In this document: positions 1 through 5,745 of the stretch, piece by piece
Layout of the letters: each line of letters opens with the position of its first letter
Position numbering within the stretch: position 1 is the stretch's first letter
From: CAZAKO01 sp964546145
GTDB taxonomy: Bacteria; Fidelibacterota; UBA2242
Assembly: GCA_964546145.1 (NCBI GenBank)
Contig: CAZJIU010000100.1
Coordinates: 1-6,805, forward strand
Length of the DNA stretch: 6,805 bases
Reading direction: 5' to 3'
The notes under the pieces: generated by a model
What the model was told of the DNA's origin: nothing
Seen by the model: only the letters and a program-made list of their open reading frames with translations
Database searches by the model: none
Position numbers and translations under genes: made by a program

Positions 1-60
1 CTTGTCGGGATCCAGCTCCACAAATCCAATTTTAATTGTAAAGGCTCAGCTGGGAAAACG

Positions 61-77
61 TCCCGATTTTATCGGGA
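61..77. repeat. Perfect hairpin dyad in repeat copy 1
   Basis: TCCCGAT (61-67), TTT loop, ATCGGGA (71-77): a perfect 7-bp inverted repeat. Read on the minus strand, the direction of dgt transcription, it is followed by CGTTTTCC. It could therefore act as a weak terminator or as a 3'-end-protecting hairpin about 125 nt beyond the dgt stop. The T-run is too short to call an intrinsic terminator. The dyad also overlaps a competing pairing, GGGA (52-55) with TCCC (61-64). Confidence 0.7.
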
Positions 78-89
78 AGGTCGTCGGTT

Positions 90-105
90 TCCCGATCTAT
101 CGGGA
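90..105. repeat. Perfect hairpin dyad at the junction of the two repeat copies
   Basis: TCCCGATCTATCGGGA is a 7-bp perfect inverted repeat with a 2-nt CT centre. It uses the same arms as the dyad at 61-77 and spans the boundary between copy 1 and copy 2. A decayed version, ACCCAAT-CT-ATCGGGA, sits at 156-171 in copy 2 with two arm positions changed. The same arm sequence therefore recurs three times in about 110 bp. Confidence 0.7.
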
Positions 106-201
106 TCCAGCTCCACAGATCCAATGTAAATAGTAATGACTAAACTGGGAGAGTCACCCAATCTATCGGGAAGGTCGTCGTTTCAGTTTTAAATTTTTAC
201 T

Positions 202-1302
202 TTATAAGCCCGAGGTGCCGGTGGTTAAAATATTTTCAAAACAGTGCAGCGCATAACTGTCTGTCATCCCGGCAATATAGTCCCGCAAGATGACATCTTT
301 ATTGAAATTGATAGCGGCATAGACATTCTCCAGGGCTTTTATATAATTGCCAAATTTATTATCCAGCGCCGTATTACTGGCGGTATAGGCTTGCCAATCG
401 GTTTGAAATTTATCAAAAAGCTGATTGAGATATTCATAAATTGCCGTGAGAGCAGTTCGTGCATAGGAATTCCAGTAACTCATTTTAGGATTGTGATAAA
501 TATTGATTCGGCTGAATTCCTTGAATTCACGAACAATTCCAAACATTTCCGCCGAAAAACCGACTTTATTATTGGATTTTGACCAGTCAATCACATCGTA
601 TACCAGCCTATTAATAATATCACTATTTCGGATACCCAATACTTTTTGAACATTTTGGGGAATATCCTGAGTTGTTATCAGGTTGGCTTTGATGGCATCC
701 TCCAGATCCCGACCAAGATAGGCAATAGAGTCACTTATCCTAACGGCACAACCTTCCCAGGTGCTCGGCTTCTGAGGCTGGCGGGTCAGATGTTCCAGCT
801 TATTTGGCACAGGAGCAATTTCGATAAATTGCTCATCAACCTCGCCACAGTGGGCAATAATACCATCCCGAACTGCGTAAGTAAGATTAAGACCTCTGCC
901 ATAATTCTCCAGTTTGTCGGCAACTCGCAGACTGTGAATTTCATGAATAAAAGGTGCATTCTGCATCATCTTCTTCAGCACCATTTCACCGGCATGTCCA
1001 AAGGGTGCATGCCCAAGGTCGTGTCCCAAACCAATAGCCTGAGCCAGCTCCTGATCTAAGTCCAGAGCTTTACAGATTGTGGCTGAAATTGAGGCTACGT
1101 GGAGGGCATGCTCGATCCGGGTGCAGATGTGGTCGTTATCGGGAGAGAAAAAAACCTGGGTCTTATGCTTAAGCCGACGAAAGGCAAGCGAATGAATAAT
1201 AGCCGTCTGATCTCGGAAAAAAGCGCCCCGGATATCTTCTGGTCGCTCGATCTGGCGGGAGGTCAGTAATGAATTTGGAAAACTATTCTTAAATTCAGTC
1301 AA
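202..1302 (-). CDS. dgt: Deoxyguanosinetriphosphate triphosphohydrolase-like HD protein (short form)
   Basis: This is a 366-residue HD-superfamily nucleotide hydrolase. The family converts dGTP (some members other dNTPs) to the deoxynucleoside plus triphosphate in the cytoplasm, affecting dNTP pools. The N-terminal family signature RDQTAIIHSLAFRRLKHKTQVF is split across residues 30-51. The metal-binding set is H65 (in RIEHALHV), H94-D95 (GLGHDLGHAPFGHAGE, 91-106) and D191 (DSIAYLGRDLEDA, 191-203). H98, H103 and H151 are likely catalytic-site histidines. The C-terminus has the typical DYIAGMTDSYA (341-351). The length matches the ~330-380 aa type rather than the ~505 aa Escherichia coli Dgt, so dNTP specificity is uncertain. 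The start is TTG (1302-1300): an in-frame TAG stands at 1320-1318, no in-frame ATG occurs before residue 107, and the signature begins soon after. It is the last gene of a leftward series, 203 bp after the receiver gene. Confidence 0.95.
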   Translation of the reverse strand: MTEFKNSFPNSLLTSRQIERPEDIRGAFFRDQTAIIHSLAFRRLKHKTQVFFSPDNDHICTRIEHALHVASISATICKALDLDQELAQAIGLGHDLGHAPFGHAGEMVLKKMMQNAPFIHEIHSLRVADKLENYGRGLNLTYAVRDGIIAHCGEVDEQFIEIAPVPNKLEHLTRQPQKPSTWEGCAVRISDSIAYLGRDLEDAIKANLITTQDIPQNVQKVLGIRNSDIINRLVYDVIDWSKSNNKVGFSAEMFGIVREFKEFSRINIYHNPKMSYWNSYARTALTAIYEYLNQLFDKFQTDWQAYTASNTALDNKFGNYIKALENVYAAINFNKDVILRDYIAGMTDSYALHCFENILTTGTSGL

Positions 1303-1320
1303 AAATAAACCTACTACCTA
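1300..1320 (-). promoter_or_regulatory. TTG start with upstream stop and modest Shine-Dalgarno for dgt
   Basis: On the minus strand an in-frame TAG (1320-1318) is followed by GTAGTAGG and a 7-nt TTTATTT spacer, then TTG. AGG at 1312-1310 is the only Shine-Dalgarno-like core. The stop fixes the start to within six codons, and TTG is the only usable initiator in that interval. A weak SD plus a TTG start suggests low translation. Confidence 0.65.
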
Positions 1321-1505
1321 AGCAGAATAAAATATATCTATTTTTCTGGATAAAAAAAGAATGATTTCCCAGGGATTGAAAAAACGATCTTCTAACAATA
1401 GTGAAAGAATATCAGAATCCAAAGTATAAGATATACTCAAAACATCCTAAGATAATCGGGTTTATCCTCATTCACGGGAAAATCAAATCCAAATCAATAT
1501 AGCAT
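1303..1505. other. AT-rich spacer between receiver gene and dgt
   Basis: This 203-bp stretch is AT-rich and has no credible ORF on either strand. It contains two small dyads, AGTAT-N5-ATACT (1423-1437) and GATAA-N6-TTATC (1451-1466). No GC-rich hairpin with a T-run is present to terminate the receiver transcript, and no convincing minus-strand -35/-10 pair was found for dgt. A promoter for dgt is nevertheless expected here or further upstream, given the gap length. Confidence 0.5.
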
Positions 1506-1868
1506 TTATTTTTTTAATTCCGAGCGAATTAACTCTAAAAGCTCTCCCAGCACGACCGGTTTTGTGATCCACTTTTTACCAATTTTGTTTAAGTATACGT
1601 AAGTGTTTTCATCACTTTCATAGCCGGTCATAAAAATTATGGGGAGCTCGGGACTAAGTAGCTTTACTTTTTTATATAGGTCAAATCCGGTTTCTTTGGG
1701 CATGATGACATCGGTTAAAACCAAGTCCGGTTTATGGCGTTTAATTCTGTCCAGAGCTTCCCGGACTGAAAAGGCGGTATACGCCATAAAACCATTTTGG
1801 ATGAGATGTTCCGCATATAATTCACAAATTAGCCTATCATCATCGACAACTACTATTTTAGGTTTCAT
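1506..1868 (-). CDS. Stand-alone CheY-like response regulator receiver
   Basis: This 120-residue protein is a single receiver (REC) domain with no output domain. It would be phosphorylated by a histidine kinase and act through protein-protein contact. Visible motifs are the acidic pocket DDD (9-11) after the beta-1 strand KIVVV, the phospho-acceptor D53 in LVLTDVIMP (49-57), the switch T81 in FMTGY, and the conserved lysine K103 in ITKP with W100 just before it. All catalytic residues are present, so the domain should be phosphorylatable. The ATG start is supported by AGGGGC (1882-1877) with an 8-nt spacer. No histidine kinase, chemotaxis or sporulation gene is nearby, so partner and output are unknown. 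It lies 88 bp downstream of the MFS gene on the same strand and may be cotranscribed with it. That spacer holds a TTCAA-N4-TTGAA dyad (1921-1934) but no clear terminator. Confidence 0.93.
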   Translation of the reverse strand: MKPKIVVVDDDRLICELYAEHLIQNGFMAYTAFSVREALDRIKRHKPDLVLTDVIMPKETGFDLYKKVKLLSPELPIIFMTGYESDENTYVYLNKIGKKWITKPVVLGELLELIRSELKK

Positions 1869-1956
1869 CTGATTCTGCCCCTGCGAGGATTTAATTCAAT
1901 TTAAACTAAAAATACAAGAATTCAATCTGTTGAAATAACAATTTATTATCACAACT

Positions 1957-3345
1957 CTACTTCATACCCTGTTTCTTTTCAAGCCCTTTTCCCATCCAGC
2001 GTCTTGCTACCAATAATGCCAATGGACTAATGACAGCTATACAACCATACATCAGCCACATTTGTTCCGTCCGAGTCTGTTCAGGTGCGACTCCTGCGGG
2101 ACAATAGTGCATCAGAAACCAACCAGAATAGAGCGAGGTGATGATTTTGGTGAGAAACCATGGAAATTGTCCGATTCCCATATAAATTCCGGTCATTCCT
2201 TTCGGGGCAATCTCGGCAACCCATTGCAGGAAACGGGGCTGCCACATGGCTTCACCAATCGTCATAATGATCAAGTAACCAAATACGGTAAAAAGATTCG
2301 GACCAAGTGCCAACAGGAAAGTTGGCGAGGCCATGACAAAGGTTCCCAGAATCATCATCTTATAGGTATCTTTCTGGGAAGTAAGCGCTGCAACCATAGG
2401 CGTCAGGATAAAAATCAGGAGTGGATTGAAATTAACAAAAAACTCAAAATTATTCGCGACCACCCCGCTAAACGCCCGGCTGAAATATTGGGGTAAGGTC
2501 AGCCAGTTATGCGCGAACAAAGTTTGCACCGGGATCAGGATAAAAATAAAAAACATAAAACGGGCATCGCGGATCGGGAAATTTTTCAGATAGTAGGCGA
2601 ATTTCTCTTTGGTCGTCATCTTTGCCATTGCATCATCTTCAGCCTCTTCGCTTTCAGACTTATCCCGCTTGGCATTCTCCAGCGCCAGTCGCACGGTTTG
2701 TTTGGAAAGGATAAAGACGACAACTATTATACCGGCAATCGTTAAGACGACATAAACCCAAAAGACACCGGTAATTTCAAAACGGTGGCGAATCGGGGGC
2801 GAAATCAAACCCGGCAAAAATCCACCGAGATTCATGATTGCATACAGCATGGCGAAGCCCATCGCCGCGGTCTTCTTGGTAGTAAATTGTTTTACTGCTG
2901 CATAACAAGCCGGTTGATAAATGCCGTATCCCAGAATTATGCCCAGAATTCCCAGCATCGCTAACCAGTGAGCCGAAGCCCAGAGACCACTGTATCCAAG
3001 CGTCGGTGCAAGTGTCAAGATCAGCCGGCCAAACAGCATACTGCTCAGGGCAATTAGCAGGGCTTTGCGAACCCCAATCCAATCAACCGTGCCACCCAAA
3101 AAGAGCATGCTTAAAGTAATCCCGGCAGTCAAGATGCCAACCATCCGACCGGCATCAATATCGTTCAGCCCAAAATAATTATTGAAAAAAATTGCCAGCA
3201 AACCCAGTACCCCAAAATAGGTCAATCCTTCCAGCAAATAGGATAAATTGATGCCCCAGAGGGCGCGCGGCGCTCGAATCAGATTAATAAACGGTTCGGT
3301 GATCTCCTTCAGGGGATTCTTCTTAGCAAATTGCGGTTCCGGCAT
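1957..3345 (-). CDS. Major facilitator superfamily transporter, POT/PTR2-like, substrate unknown
   Basis: This 462-residue inner-membrane protein has about 12 hydrophobic helices: roughly 28-54, 66-85, 92-113, 121-145, 160-183, 192-214, 263-285, 295-325, 330-350, 351-370, 384-405 and 428-448. A long charged cytoplasmic loop (about 215-258, rich in K, E and D) separates the two six-helix halves, as in MFS proteins. An MFS motif A-like segment lies at G84-G-T-V-D88-W-I-G91-V-R93-K. Features recalling the proton-dependent oligopeptide transporter family are E39-x3-YFG (41-45 region) in helix 1, NPL (307-309) followed by a long helix, and IGEAMWQP (363-370) followed by VAEIAPKGMTG. The full POT signature ExxERFxYYG is not intact, so peptide transport is only a guess. 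The ATG start has GAGG (3353-3350) 4 nt upstream. The gene is divergent from the SDR gene. Confidence 0.88.
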   Translation of the reverse strand: MPEPQFAKKNPLKEITEPFINLIRAPRALWGINLSYLLEGLTYFGVLGLLAIFFNNYFGLNDIDAGRMVGILTAGITLSMLFLGGTVDWIGVRKALLIALSSMLFGRLILTLAPTLGYSGLWASAHWLAMLGILGIILGYGIYQPACYAAVKQFTTKKTAAMGFAMLYAIMNLGGFLPGLISPPIRHRFEITGVFWVYVVLTIAGIIVVVFILSKQTVRLALENAKRDKSESEEAEDDAMAKMTTKEKFAYYLKNFPIRDARFMFFIFILIPVQTLFAHNWLTLPQYFSRAFSGVVANNFEFFVNFNPLLIFILTPMVAALTSQKDTYKMMILGTFVMASPTFLLALGPNLFTVFGYLIIMTIGEAMWQPRFLQWVAEIAPKGMTGIYMGIGQFPWFLTKIITSLYSGWFLMHYCPAGVAPEQTRTEQMWLMYGCIAVISPLALLVARRWMGKGLEKKQGMK

Positions 3346-3390
3346 AAATCCTCGCTTTCATTTCAAAAATATTCATGGGAAAAACGCCTA

Positions 3391-3419
3391 AAACTAAAAC
3401 ACTACTGGAAAATTGTCCA
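3391..3419 (-). promoter_or_regulatory. Weak candidate sigma70-type promoter for the MFS gene
   Basis: On the minus strand TGGACA (3419-3414) matches TTGACA at five of six positions. A 17-bp spacer leads to TAGTTT (3396-3391), which matches TATAAT at only three of six. It would start transcription about 40 nt before the MFS ATG. The -10 element is poor, so this is a candidate only. It sits back to back with the SDR promoter in a 136-bp divergent region. Confidence 0.3.
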
Positions 3420-3427
3420 CATAATTC

Positions 3428-3456
3428 TTGATTAACCCGGAAAATGGGATTAAAAT
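3428..3456 (+). promoter_or_regulatory. Sigma70-type promoter for the SDR gene
   Basis: TTGATT (3428-3433), a spacer of exactly 17 bp, and TAAAAT (3451-3456) give a good match to the housekeeping consensus (4/6 and 5/6). The expected transcription start is near 3463, leaving a leader of about 19 nt with the Shine-Dalgarno sequence. The -35 box coincides with a TTG that would otherwise be a longer start of the SDR frame, which argues against that longer start. Confidence 0.6.
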
Positions 3457-3472
3457 TTCGCGGCAATTAGAA

Positions 3473-3476
3473 AGGA
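3473..3476 (+). promoter_or_regulatory. Shine-Dalgarno deciding the SDR start
   Basis: AGGA (3473-3476) lies 5 nt before ATG 3482 and only 2 nt before the adjacent in-frame ATG 3479. The second ATG therefore has the better spacing. The upstream TTG at 3428 has no Shine-Dalgarno sequence. Confidence 0.6.
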
Positions 3477-3481
3477 ACATG

Positions 3482-4381
3482 ATGAAATATAGGATAAACC
3501 AAAAAATAATTCTGATTACCGGCTGCTCCAGCGGATTTGGATTTTTAAGTGCCATTCACCTGGCAAAGAAAGGTCATCAGGTTATTGCCACGATGCGCAA
3601 TTTAGCCAAACGGATTAAATTGGACGACCAAATAAACAAAGATAATCTACCTATAACTGTGCTCCAAATGGACGTCACCAAACCTGATTCCATTGCTAAT
3701 TGTCTCAGCGAGGTTGAAAAAAAGTTCGGGCAGCTGGACGTCCTGATAAACAACGCCGGTTATGGGATTGGTGGTTTTTTCGAAGACCTAAGTGACCAGG
3801 AATTTCGGGATCAGATGGAGACGAATTTCTTTGGTGTACTCAATGTCACCCGGGCTGCACTACCATTACTTAGGAATAGCCCGGCTGCACGGATTATCAA
3901 TATTTCCAGCACTGCCGGATTAACCACCACCCCGGGCATGGGTGCCTACAATGCCAGTAAATGGGCAGTAGAAGGTTTTTCCGAATGTCTGCGGCAAGAG
4001 CTGCGATTGCACGGAATTAAGGTTTTACTGGTTGAGCCCGGACCATATCCAACAGAAATCCTGACCTCCAATACCCGATTCGCCGAAAAAGCCAATAATT
4101 CTCAGAGTCCTAACTATCCTTATACTCGCCAGCTATATGAACGATACCTCAAACAAAATCAAACGTTAAAAAGCGACCCAATGGAAATAGTACGCTTAAT
4201 CGAACATCTGATCAATGCAAAAAAACCGGCATTTCGAAATATTTGTGGTCCTTTTGCAAAAATCCGGACGTTCATCCATCGCTTCCTGCCCTGGCGTTTT
4301 AACGAATGGCTAATTAGAAAAGTGGCTTTTCATAATCTAAAACAGATTCAATCCCAGACACCAACTGTTTCAATCAAATAA
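3482..4381 (+). CDS. Classical short-chain dehydrogenase/reductase (SDR), substrate unknown
   Basis: This 299-residue cytoplasmic NAD(P)-dependent oxidoreductase has a Rossmann fold. The nucleotide-binding TGxxxGxG motif is TGCSSGFG (13-20). R39 at the end of beta-2 (ATMRN) favours NADP(H), D64 in QMDVT would contact adenine, and NNAG is at 90-93. The catalytic tetrad is N115, S143, Y156 and K160, with Y-N-A-S-K (156-160) and S143 exactly 13 residues before the tyrosine. EPG (185-187) follows. The layout recalls the 17-beta-hydroxysteroid/retinol dehydrogenase-like group, whose physiological substrates in bacteria are mostly unknown. The C-terminal ~100 residues form the substrate-binding part and carry a basic, aromatic stretch (260-285). 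The longer frame from TTG 3428 would add 18 residues that overlap the promoter and precede the fold, so ATG 3482 is preferred (ATG 3479 possible). No terminator is seen in the 54 bp before the sigma gene, so read-through is possible. Confidence 0.93.
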   Translation: MKYRINQKIILITGCSSGFGFLSAIHLAKKGHQVIATMRNLAKRIKLDDQINKDNLPITVLQMDVTKPDSIANCLSEVEKKFGQLDVLINNAGYGIGGFFEDLSDQEFRDQMETNFFGVLNVTRAALPLLRNSPAARIINISSTAGLTTTPGMGAYNASKWAVEGFSECLRQELRLHGIKVLLVEPGPYPTEILTSNTRFAEKANNSQSPNYPYTRQLYERYLKQNQTLKSDPMEIVRLIEHLINAKKPAFRNICGPFAKIRTFIHRFLPWRFNEWLIRKVAFHNLKQIQSQTPTVSIK

Positions 4382-4397
4382 AAAATACAACTCATTT

Positions 4398-4426
4398 AAA
4401 ACTTTTTTTAGATTATAGCAGTCTTA
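4398..4426 (+). promoter_or_regulatory. Candidate ECF-type (autoregulatory) promoter before the sigma gene
   Basis: AAAACTT (4398-4404), 16 bp, then GTCTTA (4421-4426). The AACTT core and GTC resemble the general ECF promoter pattern (-35 with AAC, -10 with GTC or CGT at about this spacing). Transcription would start near 4432, only a few bases before the ATG at 4436. This is a pattern match in an AT-rich 54-bp gap and is not proof. Confidence 0.35.
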
Positions 4427-4435
4427 CAGAATGTT

Positions 4436-5035
4436 ATGAACGACGAACTTTTAATTCAAGACTTTATCGCAGGCAACGCAGCAGCCTTCAATACGCTGGT
4501 CTGGCGCTATGAAAAACCGATTTACAATTTCACTTATCGCTATCTCGGTGATGCCGATCAGGCTAAAGATACCATGCAACAGTGCTTTATCCGCGCTTTT
4601 AAAAGTATCCGCAAACTCAAGGACCAGACTAAATTTGCAGCGTGGCTCTATCAGATTGCAGCCAATTTATGCAAAGATGAATTAAAACGGCAGAAATACC
4701 ACACATTTTCGATTGCCGATTCGCTGCAAAATGACAATGCCAATGATCGCGAAGATCGGGTAATTCTAGCCGACCATTCTCACAGTCCCGGACAATATGT
4801 TCAAAAAGAAGAACTAACTAGATTACTCCACCGTGCCCTAATGTCCATTCCCGAAGAGCAGCGGATCGTAATCATCATGAAGCAGTATCACGATCTGAAA
4901 TTTGTCGAGATTGCTGAAATATTAAAAACCCCGATTAATACCATAAAATCAAGAATGTATAGCGGTCTGGAAGCCTTACAAAAAATATTAAAACAGTGGG
5001 GCTTAGACCGGGAGGATTTAGGTTATGAAATGTGA
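4436..5035 (+). CDS. ECF (sigma-70 family, group 4) RNA polymerase sigma factor
   Basis: This 199-residue alternative sigma factor directs RNA polymerase to a specific regulon, probably in response to an envelope or stress signal. Region 2 spans about 10-87 (GNAAAFNTLVWRYEKPIYNF, then YLGDADQAKDTMQQCFIRAF). The core-binding and -10-recognition helices end in AAWLYQIAANLCKDELKR (68-85). A polar linker (about 90-122) leads to region 4 (about 126-186): LMSIPEEQRIVIIMKQYHDLKFVEIAEIL, followed by the DNA-recognition helix NTIKSRMYSGLEALQKIL. Regions 1.1 and 3 are absent, as expected for ECF factors. An in-frame TAG (4409-4411) fixes the ATG. No Shine-Dalgarno sequence is visible in front of it, which is unusual here. 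The end overlaps the anti-sigma gene by 11 bp, which predicts translational coupling. Confidence 0.96.
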   Translation: MNDELLIQDFIAGNAAAFNTLVWRYEKPIYNFTYRYLGDADQAKDTMQQCFIRAFKSIRKLKDQTKFAAWLYQIAANLCKDELKRQKYHTFSIADSLQNDNANDREDRVILADHSHSPGQYVQKEELTRLLHRALMSIPEEQRIVIIMKQYHDLKFVEIAEILKTPINTIKSRMYSGLEALQKILKQWGLDREDLGYEM

Positions 5036-5714
5036 AGAATATCGTTTGTTAATGATGGATGCCATCTATGATGAAATCACCCGGGATGATCTTAAAATCC
5101 TGAAAAATCACCTGGGAAAGTGTTCCGAGTGCCGAACCAAATTTGCAACTCTCAAGGCAACGACACAGACTTTAGCCCAATGGCCAGACGTCGAACCCGG
5201 TGTGAATCTGACATTTGTGACTCAACCAGCATCGCGACTTGGGGAACTTCTCAAACAACTTAAGTCTTATAAAACGCCCTATCGTCTAGGTCTGGCACTC
5301 GCTACCGCACTGGTATTGCTGGCACTTATTAATACCCGGATTCACATCGGTCAGGGTCAATTCGATTTCGAATCAAGCTTGCTGGGTCAAAAATCCCAGC
5401 CACCAACGACAAATCTCGCTACCCAAACTGATCTGGATAATCTGCGACAGGAAAATTACCAGTTGGTAACAGCTATTTTAGAGGAGTATTCTCGACGGAG
5501 TAAAATTGAAACAGCGGTCATGTTAGATGCCTTCTTTAACGAAATCGAGAGAAAACGTCAAAATGATTTGCGGTTGGTCAGTAACGCAATGGCGCAGGTC
5601 CAATATGGGACTACGCGGCGGATCGATCAAACTGACCGGGCTCTGGGCACATTGATCCAATATGTTAATCTACAGAATCAGGAGCAGCGGGATGAGTTAC
5701 GGGAAGGAAATTAA
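5025..5714 (+). CDS. Zinc-binding (zf-HC2) membrane anti-sigma factor
   Basis: This 229-residue protein probably binds and inhibits the ECF sigma factor encoded just upstream. The N-terminal cytoplasmic anti-sigma domain has the zinc set C3, H29, C33 and C36, with H-x3-C-x2-C at 29-36. A single membrane helix lies at about 88-104 (LGLALATALVLLALINT). The remaining ~125 residues would face the periplasm. They are largely helical and charged: a heptad-like stretch at about 135-160 (TDLDNLRQENYQLVTAILEEY), then 162-225 with many Q, R, D and E. This long extracytoplasmic helical part is a plausible signal-input or partner-binding domain (inference). The ATG lies inside the sigma gene, with GGAGG (5011-5015) 9 nt upstream. 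No protease or RseB-like gene is visible. The gene is 31 nt from the next one. Confidence 0.92.
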   Translation: MKCEEYRLLMMDAIYDEITRDDLKILKNHLGKCSECRTKFATLKATTQTLAQWPDVEPGVNLTFVTQPASRLGELLKQLKSYKTPYRLGLALATALVLLALINTRIHIGQGQFDFESSLLGQKSQPPTTNLATQTDLDNLRQENYQLVTAILEEYSRRSKIETAVMLDAFFNEIERKRQNDLRLVSNAMAQVQYGTTRRIDQTDRALGTLIQYVNLQNQEQRDELREGN

Positions 5715-5745
5715 ACCATCAACTGCAAATGAAAGGAGACATCCA

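Larger units (their letters stand above)
5..184. repeat. Two tandem copies of a ~95-bp intergenic repeat
   Basis: Copy 1 (about 5-99) and copy 2 (about 100-184) both open with TCGGGATCCAGCTCCACA (5-22 and 100-117). Both close with ATCGGGAAGGTCGTCG (71-86 and 165-180), so the offset is 94-95 bp. The interior is more diverged, with a shared CTGGGA core. Overall identity is roughly three quarters by eye. The first bases of the window (CTTG before TCGGGA) do not match the join between copies 1 and 2 well, so the array may start here or extend to the left. It lies downstream of the dgt stop codon and has no convincing reading frame. It resembles a dispersed, structured intergenic repeat (REP- or MITE-like), but no terminal inverted repeats or target duplications are visible to prove mobility. 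Confidence 0.85.

Noticed and set aside
55..77. Intrinsic terminator for dgt on the minus strand
   Set aside because: The hairpin is good but the following tract is only CGTTTTCC and it lies 125 nt past the stop codon. It is kept as a repeat hairpin rather than a terminator.
1..184. CRISPR array
   Set aside because: The repeat unit is ~95 bp with diverged copies; there are no short identical repeats with unique equal-length spacers and no cas genes.
244..1059. Plus-strand ORFs of 112 and 137 codons (244-582, 646-1059)
   Set aside because: They lie antisense inside dgt, which carries all family motifs; the translations show no domain or ribosome binding site.
1639..1872. Plus-strand 77-codon ORF opposite the receiver gene
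   Set aside because: It is the shadow of a complete receiver domain on the other strand.
1889..1917. Minus-strand TTGTAT-N17-TTAAAT as promoter of the receiver gene
   Set aside because: It matches only 3/6 and 4/6 in AT-rich DNA and would place the transcript start at the Shine-Dalgarno sequence itself.
2062..3082. ORFs at 2062-2496 (+), 2509-2745 (+) and 2777-3082 (-)
   Set aside because: All lie within the MFS gene in other frames; the minus-strand one is a shifted frame of the same membrane protein, with no frameshift in the real gene.
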